Positions 52,662 to 61,884 of a stretch of DNA of 62,250 bases are shown one piece after another. How positions within the stretch are numbered: the first letter of the stretch is position 1; every line of letters begins with the position of its first letter. The translations under genes were made by a program, and so were the position numbers. The notes under the pieces were generated by a model. It made no database searches, was not told the origin of the DNA, and saw nothing but the letters and a program-made list of their open reading frames with translations. The DNA comes from an uncultured Pseudomonadota bacterium. Lineage in GTDB: Bacteria > Pseudomonadota > Gammaproteobacteria > Steroidobacterales > Steroidobacteraceae. Location of the stretch: positions 1-62,250 of the forward strand of contig CAIYLH010000131.1 in the NCBI GenBank assembly GCA_903927005.1, given 5' to 3'.

Positions 52662-52690
52662 ATCCCGCGGGTCTCCGCCGGGATTTTTTT
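52662..52690 (+). terminator. Rho-independent terminator after the VOC gene
   Basis: ATCCCGCGG, GTCT loop, CCG-C-CGGGAT, with one bulged base, running into seven T residues. Seven bases after the VOC stop. Confidence 0.85.
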
Positions 52691-52772
52691 CGCCCCGGTC
52701 TTGTCGGGTACTACGGCGGTCGGTCCTCGACCGCCGCGGGAAGAGAATATTTCAAGCAGTTAGGTGCTAGCT

Positions 52773-53351
52773 ATGAAGATGCAACTTGCAGCGATTTGTG
52801 TAGGCGTACTGTCGGCCATGCAACTGTCCGCTGCGCCAGTGACGTACAACCTCGACCCCAGTCATACCTACCCCAACTTCTCAGCCGACCACATGGGTGG
52901 TCTATCGGTCTGGCGGGGAAAATTTCGTAAGTCCAGTGGCAAGGTGGTGCTCGACCGCGAGGCGAAGACGGGTTCCGTCTCGATCACGATTGATGCCGCT
53001 TCGATCGATTTCGGCTTCGAAAAGATGGACGAGCACGCCCGGTCGGCCGATATGTTCGATGTGGAGAAGTTTCCGACAGCGACCTACGAGGGCGCTCTCG
53101 GAGGTTTCAAGGATGGCTCGCCGACCGAGGTGCAGGGCAATCTGACGTTGCACGGTGTAACCAAGCCCGTGAAGCTCGTGATTCGCTCGTTCCTGTGCAA
53201 GCTGAATCCGATGTCGAAGAAGGAGGTTTGCGGCGCTGACGCGGCGGCCACTTTCAGTCGCGCCGATTTTGGCATCAGCTATGGTCAAGCGTACGGATTC
53301 AATCAGACGGTTACGCTCGACATTCAGGTCGAGGGTGTTCGCGCCGATTGA
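52773..53351 (+). CDS. yceI: YceI family periplasmic protein
   Basis: 192 residues from the ATG at 52773. Signal peptide (LAAICVGVLSAMQLSA), then YNLDPSHTYPNFSADHMGG, KSSGKVVLDREAKTGSV and LTLHGVTKPVKL, the YceI lipocalin-like beta-barrel that binds polyisoprenoids. An upstream GTG at 52764 is possible. Monocistronic between a terminator and the convergent panE-like gene. Confidence 0.9.
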   Translation: MKMQLAAICVGVLSAMQLSAAPVTYNLDPSHTYPNFSADHMGGLSVWRGKFRKSSGKVVLDREAKTGSVSITIDAASIDFGFEKMDEHARSADMFDVEKFPTATYEGALGGFKDGSPTEVQGNLTLHGVTKPVKLVIRSFLCKLNPMSKKEVCGADAAATFSRADFGISYGQAYGFNQTVTLDIQVEGVRAD

Positions 53352-53405
53352 TCGGCAGGCTGACGATTCGGTATTGCCGGGTCGTCAGCCGCTGTCCGGG
53401 ATGAC

Positions 53406-54383
53406 CTACGGGTAGAGCCCGTGCGTGCGTCCAAACAGCCGCGCGAGGCCGAACAGGGCGTCGATCGTCGGCGTCTTAACGCCGACGCGCTGGCCGATTT
53501 CCCGTACTGATCCGATGAGCGCGTCGAGTTCCAGAGTACGCCCGGCCTGTGCATCCTGCAGCATTGAGGTCCTAAACGCCCCAAGCTTGCTGGTGATTGC
53601 CATTCTGTCGGCGGGCGTCTGATCGATCGGGCAGCCGATGCGCGTGCCGATCATGCCGGCCTCCCGCATCGCCTGTGCGCAGAACTCCCGCACGAGGTCG
53701 TCATCCAGAACGCGGTCCATCGTCGCCCCGGTGAGGGCGGAGACGGGGTTCGCCGTCATGTTGCCCCACAGCTTGTACCAGACGTCGTAGTGGATTTGGC
53801 TTGAGCAGGTGAGTTCGAACCCAGCCCGGCTGAACAGCGCCGCCAGGCGGCTCACCCGCTCCGACTCGCCCCCGTCGGGTTCGCCGACGATCAGCCCGCG
53901 CCCCATCTTGTGTTCGACAAGCCCCGGCTCTGGGGTTGACGTGCTGACGTGAACCACACAGCCGACGATCTGGGCAAGCGGCAGCACGCGAGCGATGGCG
54001 CCCCCTGGGTCTACCGACTCCAAGGGGCGTCCACGCAGTGACGGCAGCGACTCACTGAACCACCACGGCACCCCATTGAGGGCGGGCAGAATGATCGTGT
54101 CTGGACCGATCAGAGGGGCAAGCGACGCCGCAAGGGGCGGTAACGATTGCCCCTTTACCGCGATTACGACGAGGTCCTGGATGCCCAGTGCCGCGGGGTC
54201 ATCTGACGCAATGGCGGGCGCCTGCAGTGCCATCCCGTCCTGGTGCAGACGCCAGCCGTGGGTGCGCAGCGCAGCAAGCGTCGCGCCGCGCGCCAGTGCG
54301 CTGATGCGTATGCCCTCGGTAATGGCAAGGCGGGTGCCGAGGAAGCCGCCGATCGCGCCGGCGCCGACAATGCAGATCTTCAT
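53406..54383 (-). CDS. panE: 2-dehydropantoate 2-reductase (ketopantoate reductase)
   Basis: 325 residues. N-terminal NADPH motif ICIVGAGAIGGFLGTRLA, VIAVKGQSL, LNGVPWW, and catalytic Lys in YKLWGNMTANPVSALT; C-terminal SMLQDAQAGRTLELDALIG. Reduces ketopantoate to pantoate for coenzyme A, although many PanE/ApbA relatives act on other 2-keto acids. Lies downstream of the Bcr/CflA-type transporter on the same strand. Confidence 0.88.
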   Translation of the reverse strand: MKICIVGAGAIGGFLGTRLAITEGIRISALARGATLAALRTHGWRLHQDGMALQAPAIASDDPAALGIQDLVVIAVKGQSLPPLAASLAPLIGPDTIILPALNGVPWWFSESLPSLRGRPLESVDPGGAIARVLPLAQIVGCVVHVSTSTPEPGLVEHKMGRGLIVGEPDGGESERVSRLAALFSRAGFELTCSSQIHYDVWYKLWGNMTANPVSALTGATMDRVLDDDLVREFCAQAMREAGMIGTRIGCPIDQTPADRMAITSKLGAFRTSMLQDAQAGRTLELDALIGSVREIGQRVGVKTPTIDALFGLARLFGRTHGLYP

Positions 54384-54452
54384 GGTTCGCTGGCATCCGG
54401 CGGGCTGTCGATTACACGATGATAAGCGTAATCCCCCACATGCAGTACCCGC

Positions 54453-55709
54453 CTAGGAGCGGGTGTGGACGTCGCCGTGCATGAATTGATTGCGAAACAG
54501 CTGCATGCGTTCCGCTGCCAGTACGCAGGCGAACGCGATCAGGCCGCAGCACAGAGCGCCGAGCGGTAGAAACAGCAGTGAGCCCGACCACTGGTGACCG
54601 ATCAGCGAGGCCACCGAGGCGCCACCGATCGTCGAGATCACGCCCTGCAGAGATGCCGCGCTGCCCGCGATCGACCCCATGGGCTGCATCGCGATCGCGC
54701 CGAAATTCGAGACCGCAAGACCAAAGCACGCCATGGTCAGTGATTGCATCACCGTGAAAATGATTAGCGTGTCATGGCCGGTGAATGCGATGAGTGCGTG
54801 GGTTGCTGTGATGAGAAGAAAGCAGATCAATGCGGTATGTGAAATTACGTGCATGCCGAGTCGTTCGACCAGTCGGGAATTCGCGAATGACGCCACGGCC
54901 ATGGTGCCCGCACACGCGGCGAACGCCCCTGCCATCAGCTGCGGTGCGTGAAATGCCCCGGTGAAGATCTGCGGCAGGGTGCTGACGAAGGCGAGCAGTG
55001 AGCCGAACATGGCGGTCATCGCGAGCGTATAGAGTATTGAGGTCGGCTCGCTGACGACGAACCGGGCAGCAGTGACCAGATGCGCCAGACTCAACGGGTG
55101 GCGTCGCTCCGGCGGCAGTGTTTCCGGCAGACGCAGCGCGATCCATGCGGCCACGCAGGCTGCGTACAGGGCGAGGAAGCCGAAGATGCCGCGCCAGCTG
55201 ACGACGGTCAGCAGCAGCTGGCCGACACTCGGGGCGATGATTGGTACCAGCAGAAAGACGATGAAGATCGTCGACATGACCCGCGCCATGGTCGGTCCGC
55301 TGTAGATGTCACGGACGATGGAACGAGAGACGACGCTGCCGGCGGCTACGGCGGCGCCCTGCGCGAGTCTCGCCACCAGAAGCAGGTGCAGGTTTGGCGC
55401 TAGGCTCGCCACCAGCGAGAGCGTGATGTACAGAGCAAGTCCCGACAGCAATATCGGGCGCCGGCCGAAGCGGTCCGACAGCGGTCCATAGACAAGCTGA
55501 CCGGCGCCGGTCCCCAGTACGAACAGCGTGATGATCCACTGCAGGCGGTTTTCTTCGGTGACTCCAAACTCCTGGCCGATCAGCGGCAGGGCGGGCAGCA
55601 TCGCGTCGATTGCCATCGCGTGCAGTGACATGGTCGAGGCCATCATTGCGACGAACACGCCGAATGCCGGCACGGAGCGTGTGGTGTGGCTGATGGGAAT
55701 GGGACTCAT
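54453..55709 (-). CDS. Bcr/CflA family drug efflux MFS transporter
   Basis: 418 residues, 12 hydrophobic segments. Signature AIDAMLPALPLIGQEFG near the N-terminus, GPLSDRFGRRPILLSGLALY (loop 2-3) and GSVVSRSIVRDIYSG are typical of Bcr/CflA drug:proton antiporters. C-terminal SNFGAIAMQPMGSIAGSAASLQG also fits. Substrate specificity is unknown. Confidence 0.9.
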   Translation of the reverse strand: MSPIPISHTTRSVPAFGVFVAMMASTMSLHAMAIDAMLPALPLIGQEFGVTEENRLQWIITLFVLGTGAGQLVYGPLSDRFGRRPILLSGLALYITLSLVASLAPNLHLLLVARLAQGAAVAAGSVVSRSIVRDIYSGPTMARVMSTIFIVFLLVPIIAPSVGQLLLTVVSWRGIFGFLALYAACVAAWIALRLPETLPPERRHPLSLAHLVTAARFVVSEPTSILYTLAMTAMFGSLLAFVSTLPQIFTGAFHAPQLMAGAFAACAGTMAVASFANSRLVERLGMHVISHTALICFLLITATHALIAFTGHDTLIIFTVMQSLTMACFGLAVSNFGAIAMQPMGSIAGSAASLQGVISTIGGASVASLIGHQWSGSLLFLPLGALCCGLIAFACVLAAERMQLFRNQFMHGDVHTRS

Positions 55710-55828
55710 CGGGACGACCGAGGCTTGGGGCGGGGCAGTCTACTGGATCGGTGCGGCCAACCGACGGCGCGTTATGCTTGGCCTGAACCGCCAGCCTGCC
55801 TGGGAGGGTGGCAATTGAGGGATTTCAG

Positions 55829-56527
55829 ATGAGCAAGCCACCCGAACAACCGGCGTCGTCGGTGCGATGCGCCTCCCCGCCGTGCTTTACCGACGTACTG
55901 GACCGGCAAGGGGGAGTCGAGGCGGATCCGGTGCAGGCCCAGGATGTCGCGCGCTGGCGCAAGGGCGAGCGCGAGCGCCTGCTCTCGTTGCGTATGGCGC
56001 TGCCGCCGGATGAGCGGGAGTGGCTAAGTGCCGAGATTGGCCGTCAGCTCGATCTGCTATTGGCCGATCTCGAGCGGCCGGTCGTGAGCGTCTACTGGCC
56101 GATCCGTGCGGAGCCTGACCTGCGCGGGTGGATGGCGTCAGCGCATGCGCGTGGCATCCGCTTGGCGCTGCCGGTGGTTGTTGCGCCGTCGGCCCCACTG
56201 GAATTTCGCCATTGGCAGCCGGGTTGCCAGATGGAACATGGCGTGTGGCGTATCCCCCAACCGGCCGCGCGCGTTCTGGTCACGCCGACGGTGTCGATTG
56301 CGCCGTTGGTAGGCTATGACCGGGGCTGTTATCGGCTTGGCTACGGCGGCGGATTCTTTGACCGCACTCTCGGCCACCTGCTGCCGCAGCCGATGGCGGT
56401 AGGTGTCGGATACGCGGCGCTGGCCATAGCGACGATCTTCCCGCAGCCGGTCGATATTCCGATGGACTGGATCCTGACCGGAGCCGTGCCCCCTGTGCGG
56501 CGTGTTGCGGCGCACCATTCCTGCTGA
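55829..56527 (+). CDS. 5-formyltetrahydrofolate cyclo-ligase family protein
   Basis: 232 residues. ATP-dependent conversion of 5-formyl-THF to methenyl-THF. RKGERERLLSLR near the N-terminus supplies substrate contacts, and PLVGYDRGCYRLGYGGGFFDRTL is the hallmark ATP/Mg loop. ATG at 55829 is chosen; an in-frame TTG 15 bases upstream is possible. Its presence near methyl-transfer genes fits one-carbon turnover, but the enzyme is general. Confidence 0.87.
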   Translation: MSKPPEQPASSVRCASPPCFTDVLDRQGGVEADPVQAQDVARWRKGERERLLSLRMALPPDEREWLSAEIGRQLDLLLADLERPVVSVYWPIRAEPDLRGWMASAHARGIRLALPVVVAPSAPLEFRHWQPGCQMEHGVWRIPQPAARVLVTPTVSIAPLVGYDRGCYRLGYGGGFFDRTLGHLLPQPMAVGVGYAALAIATIFPQPVDIPMDWILTGAVPPVRRVAAHHSC

Positions 56528-56598
56528 TCACCGGCGCGGCGCTCTGGCGCCTAGTTTGTGACCGTCTTCACGGGCTAAATCTGCAAAATCTGTAAATA

Positions 56599-56615
56599 TG
56601 GCATCCGTAGTTGCA
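56599..56615 (+). promoter_or_regulatory. Sigma-54-like promoter candidate before pilin
   Basis: TGGCAT and TTGCA elements resemble the -24/-12 sites used by many pilA promoters. The distance between the GG and GC doublets is 11 instead of the usual 10 bases, so it may be non-functional or chance. Confidence 0.3.
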
Positions 56616-56676
56616 CCGCCGCGCCTTTTGGTCGCGGGTGTTAACTGGCTCCTAAAGCTTCCGGCGAGGGCAACCG

Positions 56677-57162
56677 ATGGGTAAGCAGACGCAACGCGGA
56701 TTTACGCTGATTGAACTGATGATCGTCGTGGCGATTATCGGGATTCTGGCGGCAATCGCGATTCCTTCCTACCAGCAGTATTCCACCCGCGCGATGGTGT
56801 CCGAAGGGCTGATGCTGGCCACGGGCGCCGAGACCTCGGTCTCCGAGCGCTATACGAACACGGGCTCGTTTCCAGACACCAACGCCGATGCCGGCCTCGC
56901 GGCATCTATCAATGGCAACTATGTCTCGTCCGTCCAGGTGACGACGGGTGGTGTCATTGTGATCACCTACGGCAACAACCTCGTTGGCGTCGCCGGGTCG
57001 ACTCTTGCGATGACGCCGTTCGTCAACGCCAATGGCGACGTGATCTGGCAATGCGGTAGTAGTTCAATGGCGCCTGGATTGGCGATGTCCGCCAGCGCGT
57101 CACCGCCGGCCAACGGCGGAACGTTGCAGAGCAAGTTCCGACCGAACAGCTGTACTGCCTGA
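56677..57162 (+). CDS. pilA: Type IV pilin (PilA-like)
   Basis: 161 residues. Short basic leader KQTQRG, prepilin peptidase site G|FTLIE with E5, hydrophobic N-terminal helix ([19 protein letters not shown]), a variable beta-rich body, and two C-terminal cysteines (WQCGSS, PNSC) likely forming the D-loop disulfide. Major pilin of type IV pili, used for twitching and DNA uptake. No other pil genes nearby. Confidence 0.93.
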   Translation: MGKQTQRGFTLIELMIVVAIIGILAAIAIPSYQQYSTRAMVSEGLMLATGAETSVSERYTNTGSFPDTNADAGLAASINGNYVSSVQVTTGGVIVITYGNNLVGVAGSTLAMTPFVNANGDVIWQCGSSSMAPGLAMSASASPPANGGTLQSKFRPNSCTA

Positions 57163-57178
57163 CCCCGCCGATAGCGCT

Positions 57179-59212
57179 TTAGACCACGAGACGGTCACGC
57201 CTGAGTCCGCCGTCGCCGCGCGCACTACCGAGTTCGCGCCCGGCACGATGTCCCGCATAGACCGCGTTGGCGATCAGTGCTGGCTGCAGGCAATCTCCGA
57301 TAGCCTCAATTGAAGGGCCCGCATCCTGCGGGTCCTCGCCCACCAGTTCGCGATAGAGTCCTTCCTCAGGCTCGCGCGAGGTCACCAGTACCACCGCGTC
57401 GGCATCACGTATCCGCGTTGCGCCTGAGAACACGCAGGCCAGCGTCAGGCGATACTCGTCAAAAGCCTCGACGGACGTGTTGGCGATGATTTCCACGCCA
57501 CTCGCCAGTAATTGCGCTTGGGTCGCTTCCTGCTCGCCGGTGTAATGACTCCACGCTCCAGCCCGCCCCTCTGGCGTCACGTAGGTGACAGTGCGTCCGA
57601 GGCGCGCTAGCAGCAGCGCCAGTACTGGCCCCATGTAGTAGTTGTCGTCGTCGAATACGACGACGCGCCCCTCAGGACGGGCGCCTGCCATCAGGTCATC
57701 GGGGGAGTAGACGTTTGCGGTGTCGAGCCTGGAGATGCCTCTGACCAGAGTTCTGCCGCTGCCGTCACGACGCCAGCGGGCGCCGGTGGCGATCAGGATG
57801 TGGTCCGCGCCGAACTCGCGTACATCGTTAGCGTTCAGCTGGTTGCCGAGATAGAGCGAGACATTTGCCATCTGTCCGATCTGACCCAGGCGGTAGTCCC
57901 GCACGCGACTCCATTCGGCGAGACCGGGGAGCTGGCTTTCTAGCGTCACCCGCCCACCGGCGCGTTCCGCGCCGTCGGCGAGCGCAACCGTGAAGCCGCG
58001 ACGGCCGAGCGTCATCGCAGCTTCCAAGCCCGCGGGGCCTGCGCCGACGATCAGAACGGAGCCGCCGTCCGACGGTGGAACGCGTTCCGGATGCCAGCCG
58101 CTGCGCCATTCCTCACCCATCGTTGGATTCTGCGTGCAGCGTAGCGGCGAGCCGCGGAAGTTATGCGCATAGCAGACGTTGCAGCCGATGCACTCGCGAA
58201 TGTCTTCCGGCCGTCCCTCGCGGATTTTGGTTGGCAGGAACGGATCGGCGATAGACGGCCGCGCCGCACCGATGAAATCAAGCACGCCGGTGCGTAGTTG
58301 GCGAAGCATGGTGTCCGGCGACGTAAAGCGCCCAACGCTAACGACAGGCTTGCCGGTGACGCGCCGGGCGTGCGCGACCTTTGCCTCGAGTGCGCCTTCC
58401 TGCACGAATCGTGAGGTCGCCATTTCCTCGCCGTAATAGTCGGCGACGACGAGATCCCACAGGTCGGGGAGCGGGCCTAGGCTCGCCAATGCATCGCTTG
58501 CCTCGTCGCCGCTGAGATGTTCATCGCCATGTCCATCTACCGAGAAGCGCACGGCTATTGCGCAGCGATCGCCCACTGCGTCGCGTGTCTCCTCGATCAA
58601 CTCTCGTGTGAGCCGCATGCGGTTCTCTAGAGACCCGCCGTATTCGTCGCTGCGATCGTTGAGCGCTCGCGAGAAAAATTCCGAAAGCAGGTAGCCGTGT
58701 GTAGGGTAGACGTAGACGATGTCGAAAGCGGCGTCGCGGGCGCGCAGCGCCGCCGCCCGGTGCCAGCGCCGAAATTCACGTATGTCACGCCGATCCATGC
58801 GGCGCGATTGCACCGGTTCCGTGCGGTTTGGCATGGAGCGGACGCCCAGCGACGGCAGCCGTGAAGCAAGGTTCGAGACGAAGCTGCCGCCGTGCCAGAG
58901 CTCCACGCCAGCCAGTGCGCCACCCGCGTGCACTGCATCAGTCATCAGCGTTAGGTTGCGGACGTCGCCCTCGTCCCACAGTGATGCGAATGGATGGGGG
59001 TGATCGTCCGAGCTCGGATGGATCGAGCAGTACTCGGTGCAGACAACGCCCCATCCGCCCTGCGCCTTCATGCCGCGCATGGCAGCCAGCGTCTGTGGTA
59101 GCGCATGGCCCATGCCGGTGCAGTGAGGCACCTGGTAGAAGCGGTTCGGTGCCGTTACCGGTCCGATGCGCATGGGCTCGAACAGGGGATCGAAGCGGGG
59201 ATCTCGAGCCAT
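57179..59212 (-). CDS. Trimethylamine dehydrogenase-family iron-sulfur flavoprotein
   Basis: 677 residues with the full TMADH layout: an FMN barrel, a 4Fe-4S site (CIGCNVC and a fourth Cys 12 residues later) and a C-terminal ADP/FAD-binding module (VLIVGAGPAGLEAA). C31 (FYQVPHC) is the TMADH cysteinyl-FMN Cys; Y61, H172 and R222 also match TMADH positions. By hand alignment the aromatic-bowl W264 is Tyr here (Y260) and D267 is Glu (E263), so the substrate may not be trimethylamine. It could be dimethylamine, or an N-methyl amino acid as in proline-betaine degradation. Divergent from the second MttB-like gene. Confidence 0.87.
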   Translation of the reverse strand: MARDPRFDPLFEPMRIGPVTAPNRFYQVPHCTGMGHALPQTLAAMRGMKAQGGWGVVCTEYCSIHPSSDDHPHPFASLWDEGDVRNLTLMTDAVHAGGALAGVELWHGGSFVSNLASRLPSLGVRSMPNRTEPVQSRRMDRRDIREFRRWHRAAALRARDAAFDIVYVYPTHGYLLSEFFSRALNDRSDEYGGSLENRMRLTRELIEETRDAVGDRCAIAVRFSVDGHGDEHLSGDEASDALASLGPLPDLWDLVVADYYGEEMATSRFVQEGALEAKVAHARRVTGKPVVSVGRFTSPDTMLRQLRTGVLDFIGAARPSIADPFLPTKIREGRPEDIRECIGCNVCYAHNFRGSPLRCTQNPTMGEEWRSGWHPERVPPSDGGSVLIVGAGPAGLEAAMTLGRRGFTVALADGAERAGGRVTLESQLPGLAEWSRVRDYRLGQIGQMANVSLYLGNQLNANDVREFGADHILIATGARWRRDGSGRTLVRGISRLDTANVYSPDDLMAGARPEGRVVVFDDDNYYMGPVLALLLARLGRTVTYVTPEGRAGAWSHYTGEQEATQAQLLASGVEIIANTSVEAFDEYRLTLACVFSGATRIRDADAVVLVTSREPEEGLYRELVGEDPQDAGPSIEAIGDCLQPALIANAVYAGHRAGRELGSARGDGGLRRDRLVV

Positions 59213-59360
59213 TGCTATCTCGCTTTATACAGCTATGCCGCCGGTACGTAGCGCGCGTATGCTCGCGAGTCTAAAGCAATCGCCACCGGCTGGGCGATCA
59301 CGCACAGGGAAGGGGGGCGATTTGGAGCGCAAGGAACGTGTAGGCCATAGGCCGAAGGCT

Positions 59361-60836
59361 ATGGCGGCGCCGCAGGCGCCAGTCGCCATTCCCGCGCATG
59401 ATTTCGCAACGCGACCGTACGAGCCGTTGGTCGGCGATACCATCGATGTGCTGATCGAATCAGCCCTGGAGCTGCTGGCGGAGTCCGGTGTAGCGTTCGA
59501 GGTGGGCTCCGCAGCAGTGCATTATCTACGCGCTGGAGGCTGCGAGATTTCTGCAGACGGTGTCGTTCGCATGGATCGCGCGTTGGTGCGCAGTGCGCTC
59601 GCCTCGACCGCGAAACGTGTTCGTCTCTGGAACCGGCCTGGTGATCGATATATTGAGATCGACTGCCACCACACCTGGTTCATGCCCGGCATGACCTGTA
59701 TCAAGGTCTATGACCTTGAGACCGGTGAGCCTCGCAACAGTACGGCTGCGGATCTCGCCGCTATCACGCGACTGTCGGACGCGCTGCCAAACATTGACGG
59801 CGTGTGTATCGCTTGCAAGAACGTGGAGCGGGCAGATATCCACGGCGAGATCGAAGAATTTTCAATCATGGCGGCCAACACGACCAAGCCGCTTGAGTAC
59901 TTGTGCGAGCACCCCGCCTCGCTTGAGGTCGTGATAGAGATGGCCGCGGCGATTCGTGGCGGTGCGGCCCAGCTGCGCGAGAAGCCATATTTCCTGCAGC
60001 TCGTGACCCCGATGCCGCTTAACTATCACGCCGCGCACTCCGACCAGATCATCGCAGCAGCGCTGGCGGGCGTTCCGGTCAGCGTCGGCACCCTGCCGAT
60101 CGGTGGTGCCTCGACGCCCATCACGACGGCTGGCTGCATGGTGAACAGTCTTGCGACCGACTTTGCGGCGATGGTGCTCGCGCAACTGGTCGTGCCTGGT
60201 GCGTTCTGTATCGGCAGCTCTGACGTGTGTTTCATGGAGCCGGCAACGGGTGGGATCGGCAATGTGGCGCAGACGGCCCTTGCCGACATGGTGATGTGCC
60301 AGGTCCGCCGTCGCCTGGGACTGCCGTCGTTTACCGGCGCGGTGGGCTACTCGTCCGCCCGGCGCTTCAATCAGGATGCTGTGGCTGAGATTTCGTTCGG
60401 ATTGATGCAGGCGTTCTATAGCCGGCCAGCGACGCTGGATTATCTGGGCTCACTCGATCAGGGCCTGACGTTCTCGATGCATGCGCTCGTTCTCGGCGAC
60501 GACATCGCTGGGCTGCTGCGCACGCTTTGGGAGGGGGTGCAGATCGACGCCGATACGCTGGCGTTGTCACTTGCAAAGGAAGTCGGGCCGCGTGGCAACT
60601 ACCTCGCGCATCGCCATACGGTCAGTCATTGCCGGGAGAAGCTCTGGCCCAGTCGCTATTTCGGTGCGCGCCTTCCACTGAGTTCTGACGACCGCCCAGA
60701 TCAGGATCTGGTCGAGCGGATCGATGCCGACATGCGCGCGATGCTCGCAAATCACGTCCCGCAGCCGCTAGAGCCGACGGTGGCCCGAGCGCTCGCGGAC
60801 ATCCGCGAGCGTTTTTTCGCAAGTTATAAGGACTGA
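59361..60836 (+). CDS. MttB-like methyltransferase, second copy (non-pyrrolysine)
   Basis: About 491 residues from the ATG at 59361; a TTG at 59322 with AAGGGGGG upstream is a good alternative start. Corrinoid-methyltransferase superfamily features: FMPGMTCIKVYDLETGEPR, TTKPLEYLCEHPASLEVVIEMA, PMPLNYHAAHSDQIIAAALAG and VGTLPIGGASTPIT, and a C-terminal helix RALADIRERFFASYKD. No in-frame amber, so non-pyrrolysine. It is distinct from the copy at 26.6 kb, not a recent duplicate. Divergent from the TMADH-like gene with about 150 bases between. No corrinoid partner nearby. Confidence 0.82.
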   Translation: MAAPQAPVAIPAHDFATRPYEPLVGDTIDVLIESALELLAESGVAFEVGSAAVHYLRAGGCEISADGVVRMDRALVRSALASTAKRVRLWNRPGDRYIEIDCHHTWFMPGMTCIKVYDLETGEPRNSTAADLAAITRLSDALPNIDGVCIACKNVERADIHGEIEEFSIMAANTTKPLEYLCEHPASLEVVIEMAAAIRGGAAQLREKPYFLQLVTPMPLNYHAAHSDQIIAAALAGVPVSVGTLPIGGASTPITTAGCMVNSLATDFAAMVLAQLVVPGAFCIGSSDVCFMEPATGGIGNVAQTALADMVMCQVRRRLGLPSFTGAVGYSSARRFNQDAVAEISFGLMQAFYSRPATLDYLGSLDQGLTFSMHALVLGDDIAGLLRTLWEGVQIDADTLALSLAKEVGPRGNYLAHRHTVSHCREKLWPSRYFGARLPLSSDDRPDQDLVERIDADMRAMLANHVPQPLEPTVARALADIRERFFASYKD

Positions 60837-60840
60837 GGGC

Positions 60841-61869
60841 TCAGCCGCCTTCGAATCCCGTCAGTACGTTAACGACGTTGACGCCGATGTCGGCGACTGC
60901 GTAGCCGCCTTCGAGCACAAATAGGGTCGGCAGACCTAGCTTGCCGATCATCTGGCCGTAGCTGGTGAAGTCGGCCGAGCGCAGTTTGAAGAAGCTGATC
61001 GGATCAGCTTCGTAGGTGTCTACGCCTAGGGAAACCACTAGCGCATCCGCAGCGAAGTTCTGGATGTGCGACAGCCCGATCTGCATCGCCGCTGACCACG
61101 CAGCGAATGGGGTGCCGCTGGGTAGTGGCAGATTCAGATTGAATCCCGCACCACGGCCAGTGCCGATCTCATCTGCGTAGCCGGAGAAGTACGGGAACGC
61201 CTCGCGCGGATCGCCGTGCAGTGAGACGAAGAGCACGTCGTCTCGTTCGTAGAAGATGTCTTGCGTGCCGTTGCCGTGGTGGAAGTCGACATCCAGCATT
61301 GCTACGCGTGTGGCGCCGCGATCACGCAGCGACTGCGCTGCAATGGCGGCGTTGTTGAGAAAGCAGTACCCACCATAAAGGTCGTGCGCTGCATGGTGAC
61401 CGGGAGGGCGGCACAGCGCGAACGCACCGCGGCTCCCGTCAGCGAGGAGCCCGGCCGCCGTCAGCGCAACGTCGGCCGCCGCTTGCGCGGCCTCCCAGGT
61501 TCCTGGCCCAATCGAGGTTTCACCGGCCATGGCGTAATAGCCGAGCTGGCCGGTGATCGATTCCGGCCGGCGCTGCGCCATGCGCCGTGCGGGCCAGCAG
61601 TCCGGAATCGCTTCGCCGCGGTTGCCTGCCGCTGACCAGTCTTTCCATGCGCGGCCTAGAAACTCGACAAAGCCGGCATCGTGCACGCGCAGCACCGGCG
61701 CAAGTCCGTGGCGCTGCGGAGCTATCACCCCGCCAAGTGCCACTGACTTGACCCGATCGAGAACGAACTGGGCGCGCTCGGGGCACTCGTGCGGCGGCAC
61801 CAGCAGGCCGCCGTGCAGCTCGGTGCGTACGTTGCGTAGCAGGTGGTCGTCCGTATACACCGTGATCAC
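60841..61869 (-). CDS. Acetylpolyamine amidohydrolase-like (class II HDAC fold)
   Basis: 342 residues. LCRPPGHHAAHDLYGGYCFLNNAA supplies the catalytic His pair, DVDFHHGNGTQDIFY the Zn Asp and His, and VSLGVDTYEADP a second Zn Asp; LEGGYAVADIG ends the active site. This pattern matches bacterial AphA/ApaH, which deacetylate acetylated polyamines. Convergent with the MttB-like gene, 4 bases apart. Confidence 0.87.
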   Translation of the reverse strand: MITVYTDDHLLRNVRTELHGGLLVPPHECPERAQFVLDRVKSVALGGVIAPQRHGLAPVLRVHDAGFVEFLGRAWKDWSAAGNRGEAIPDCWPARRMAQRRPESITGQLGYYAMAGETSIGPGTWEAAQAAADVALTAAGLLADGSRGAFALCRPPGHHAAHDLYGGYCFLNNAAIAAQSLRDRGATRVAMLDVDFHHGNGTQDIFYERDDVLFVSLHGDPREAFPYFSGYADEIGTGRGAGFNLNLPLPSGTPFAAWSAAMQIGLSHIQNFAADALVVSLGVDTYEADPISFFKLRSADFTSYGQMIGKLGLPTLFVLEGGYAVADIGVNVVNVLTGFEGG

Positions 61870-61884
61870 GTGACGCTCCCAAGC

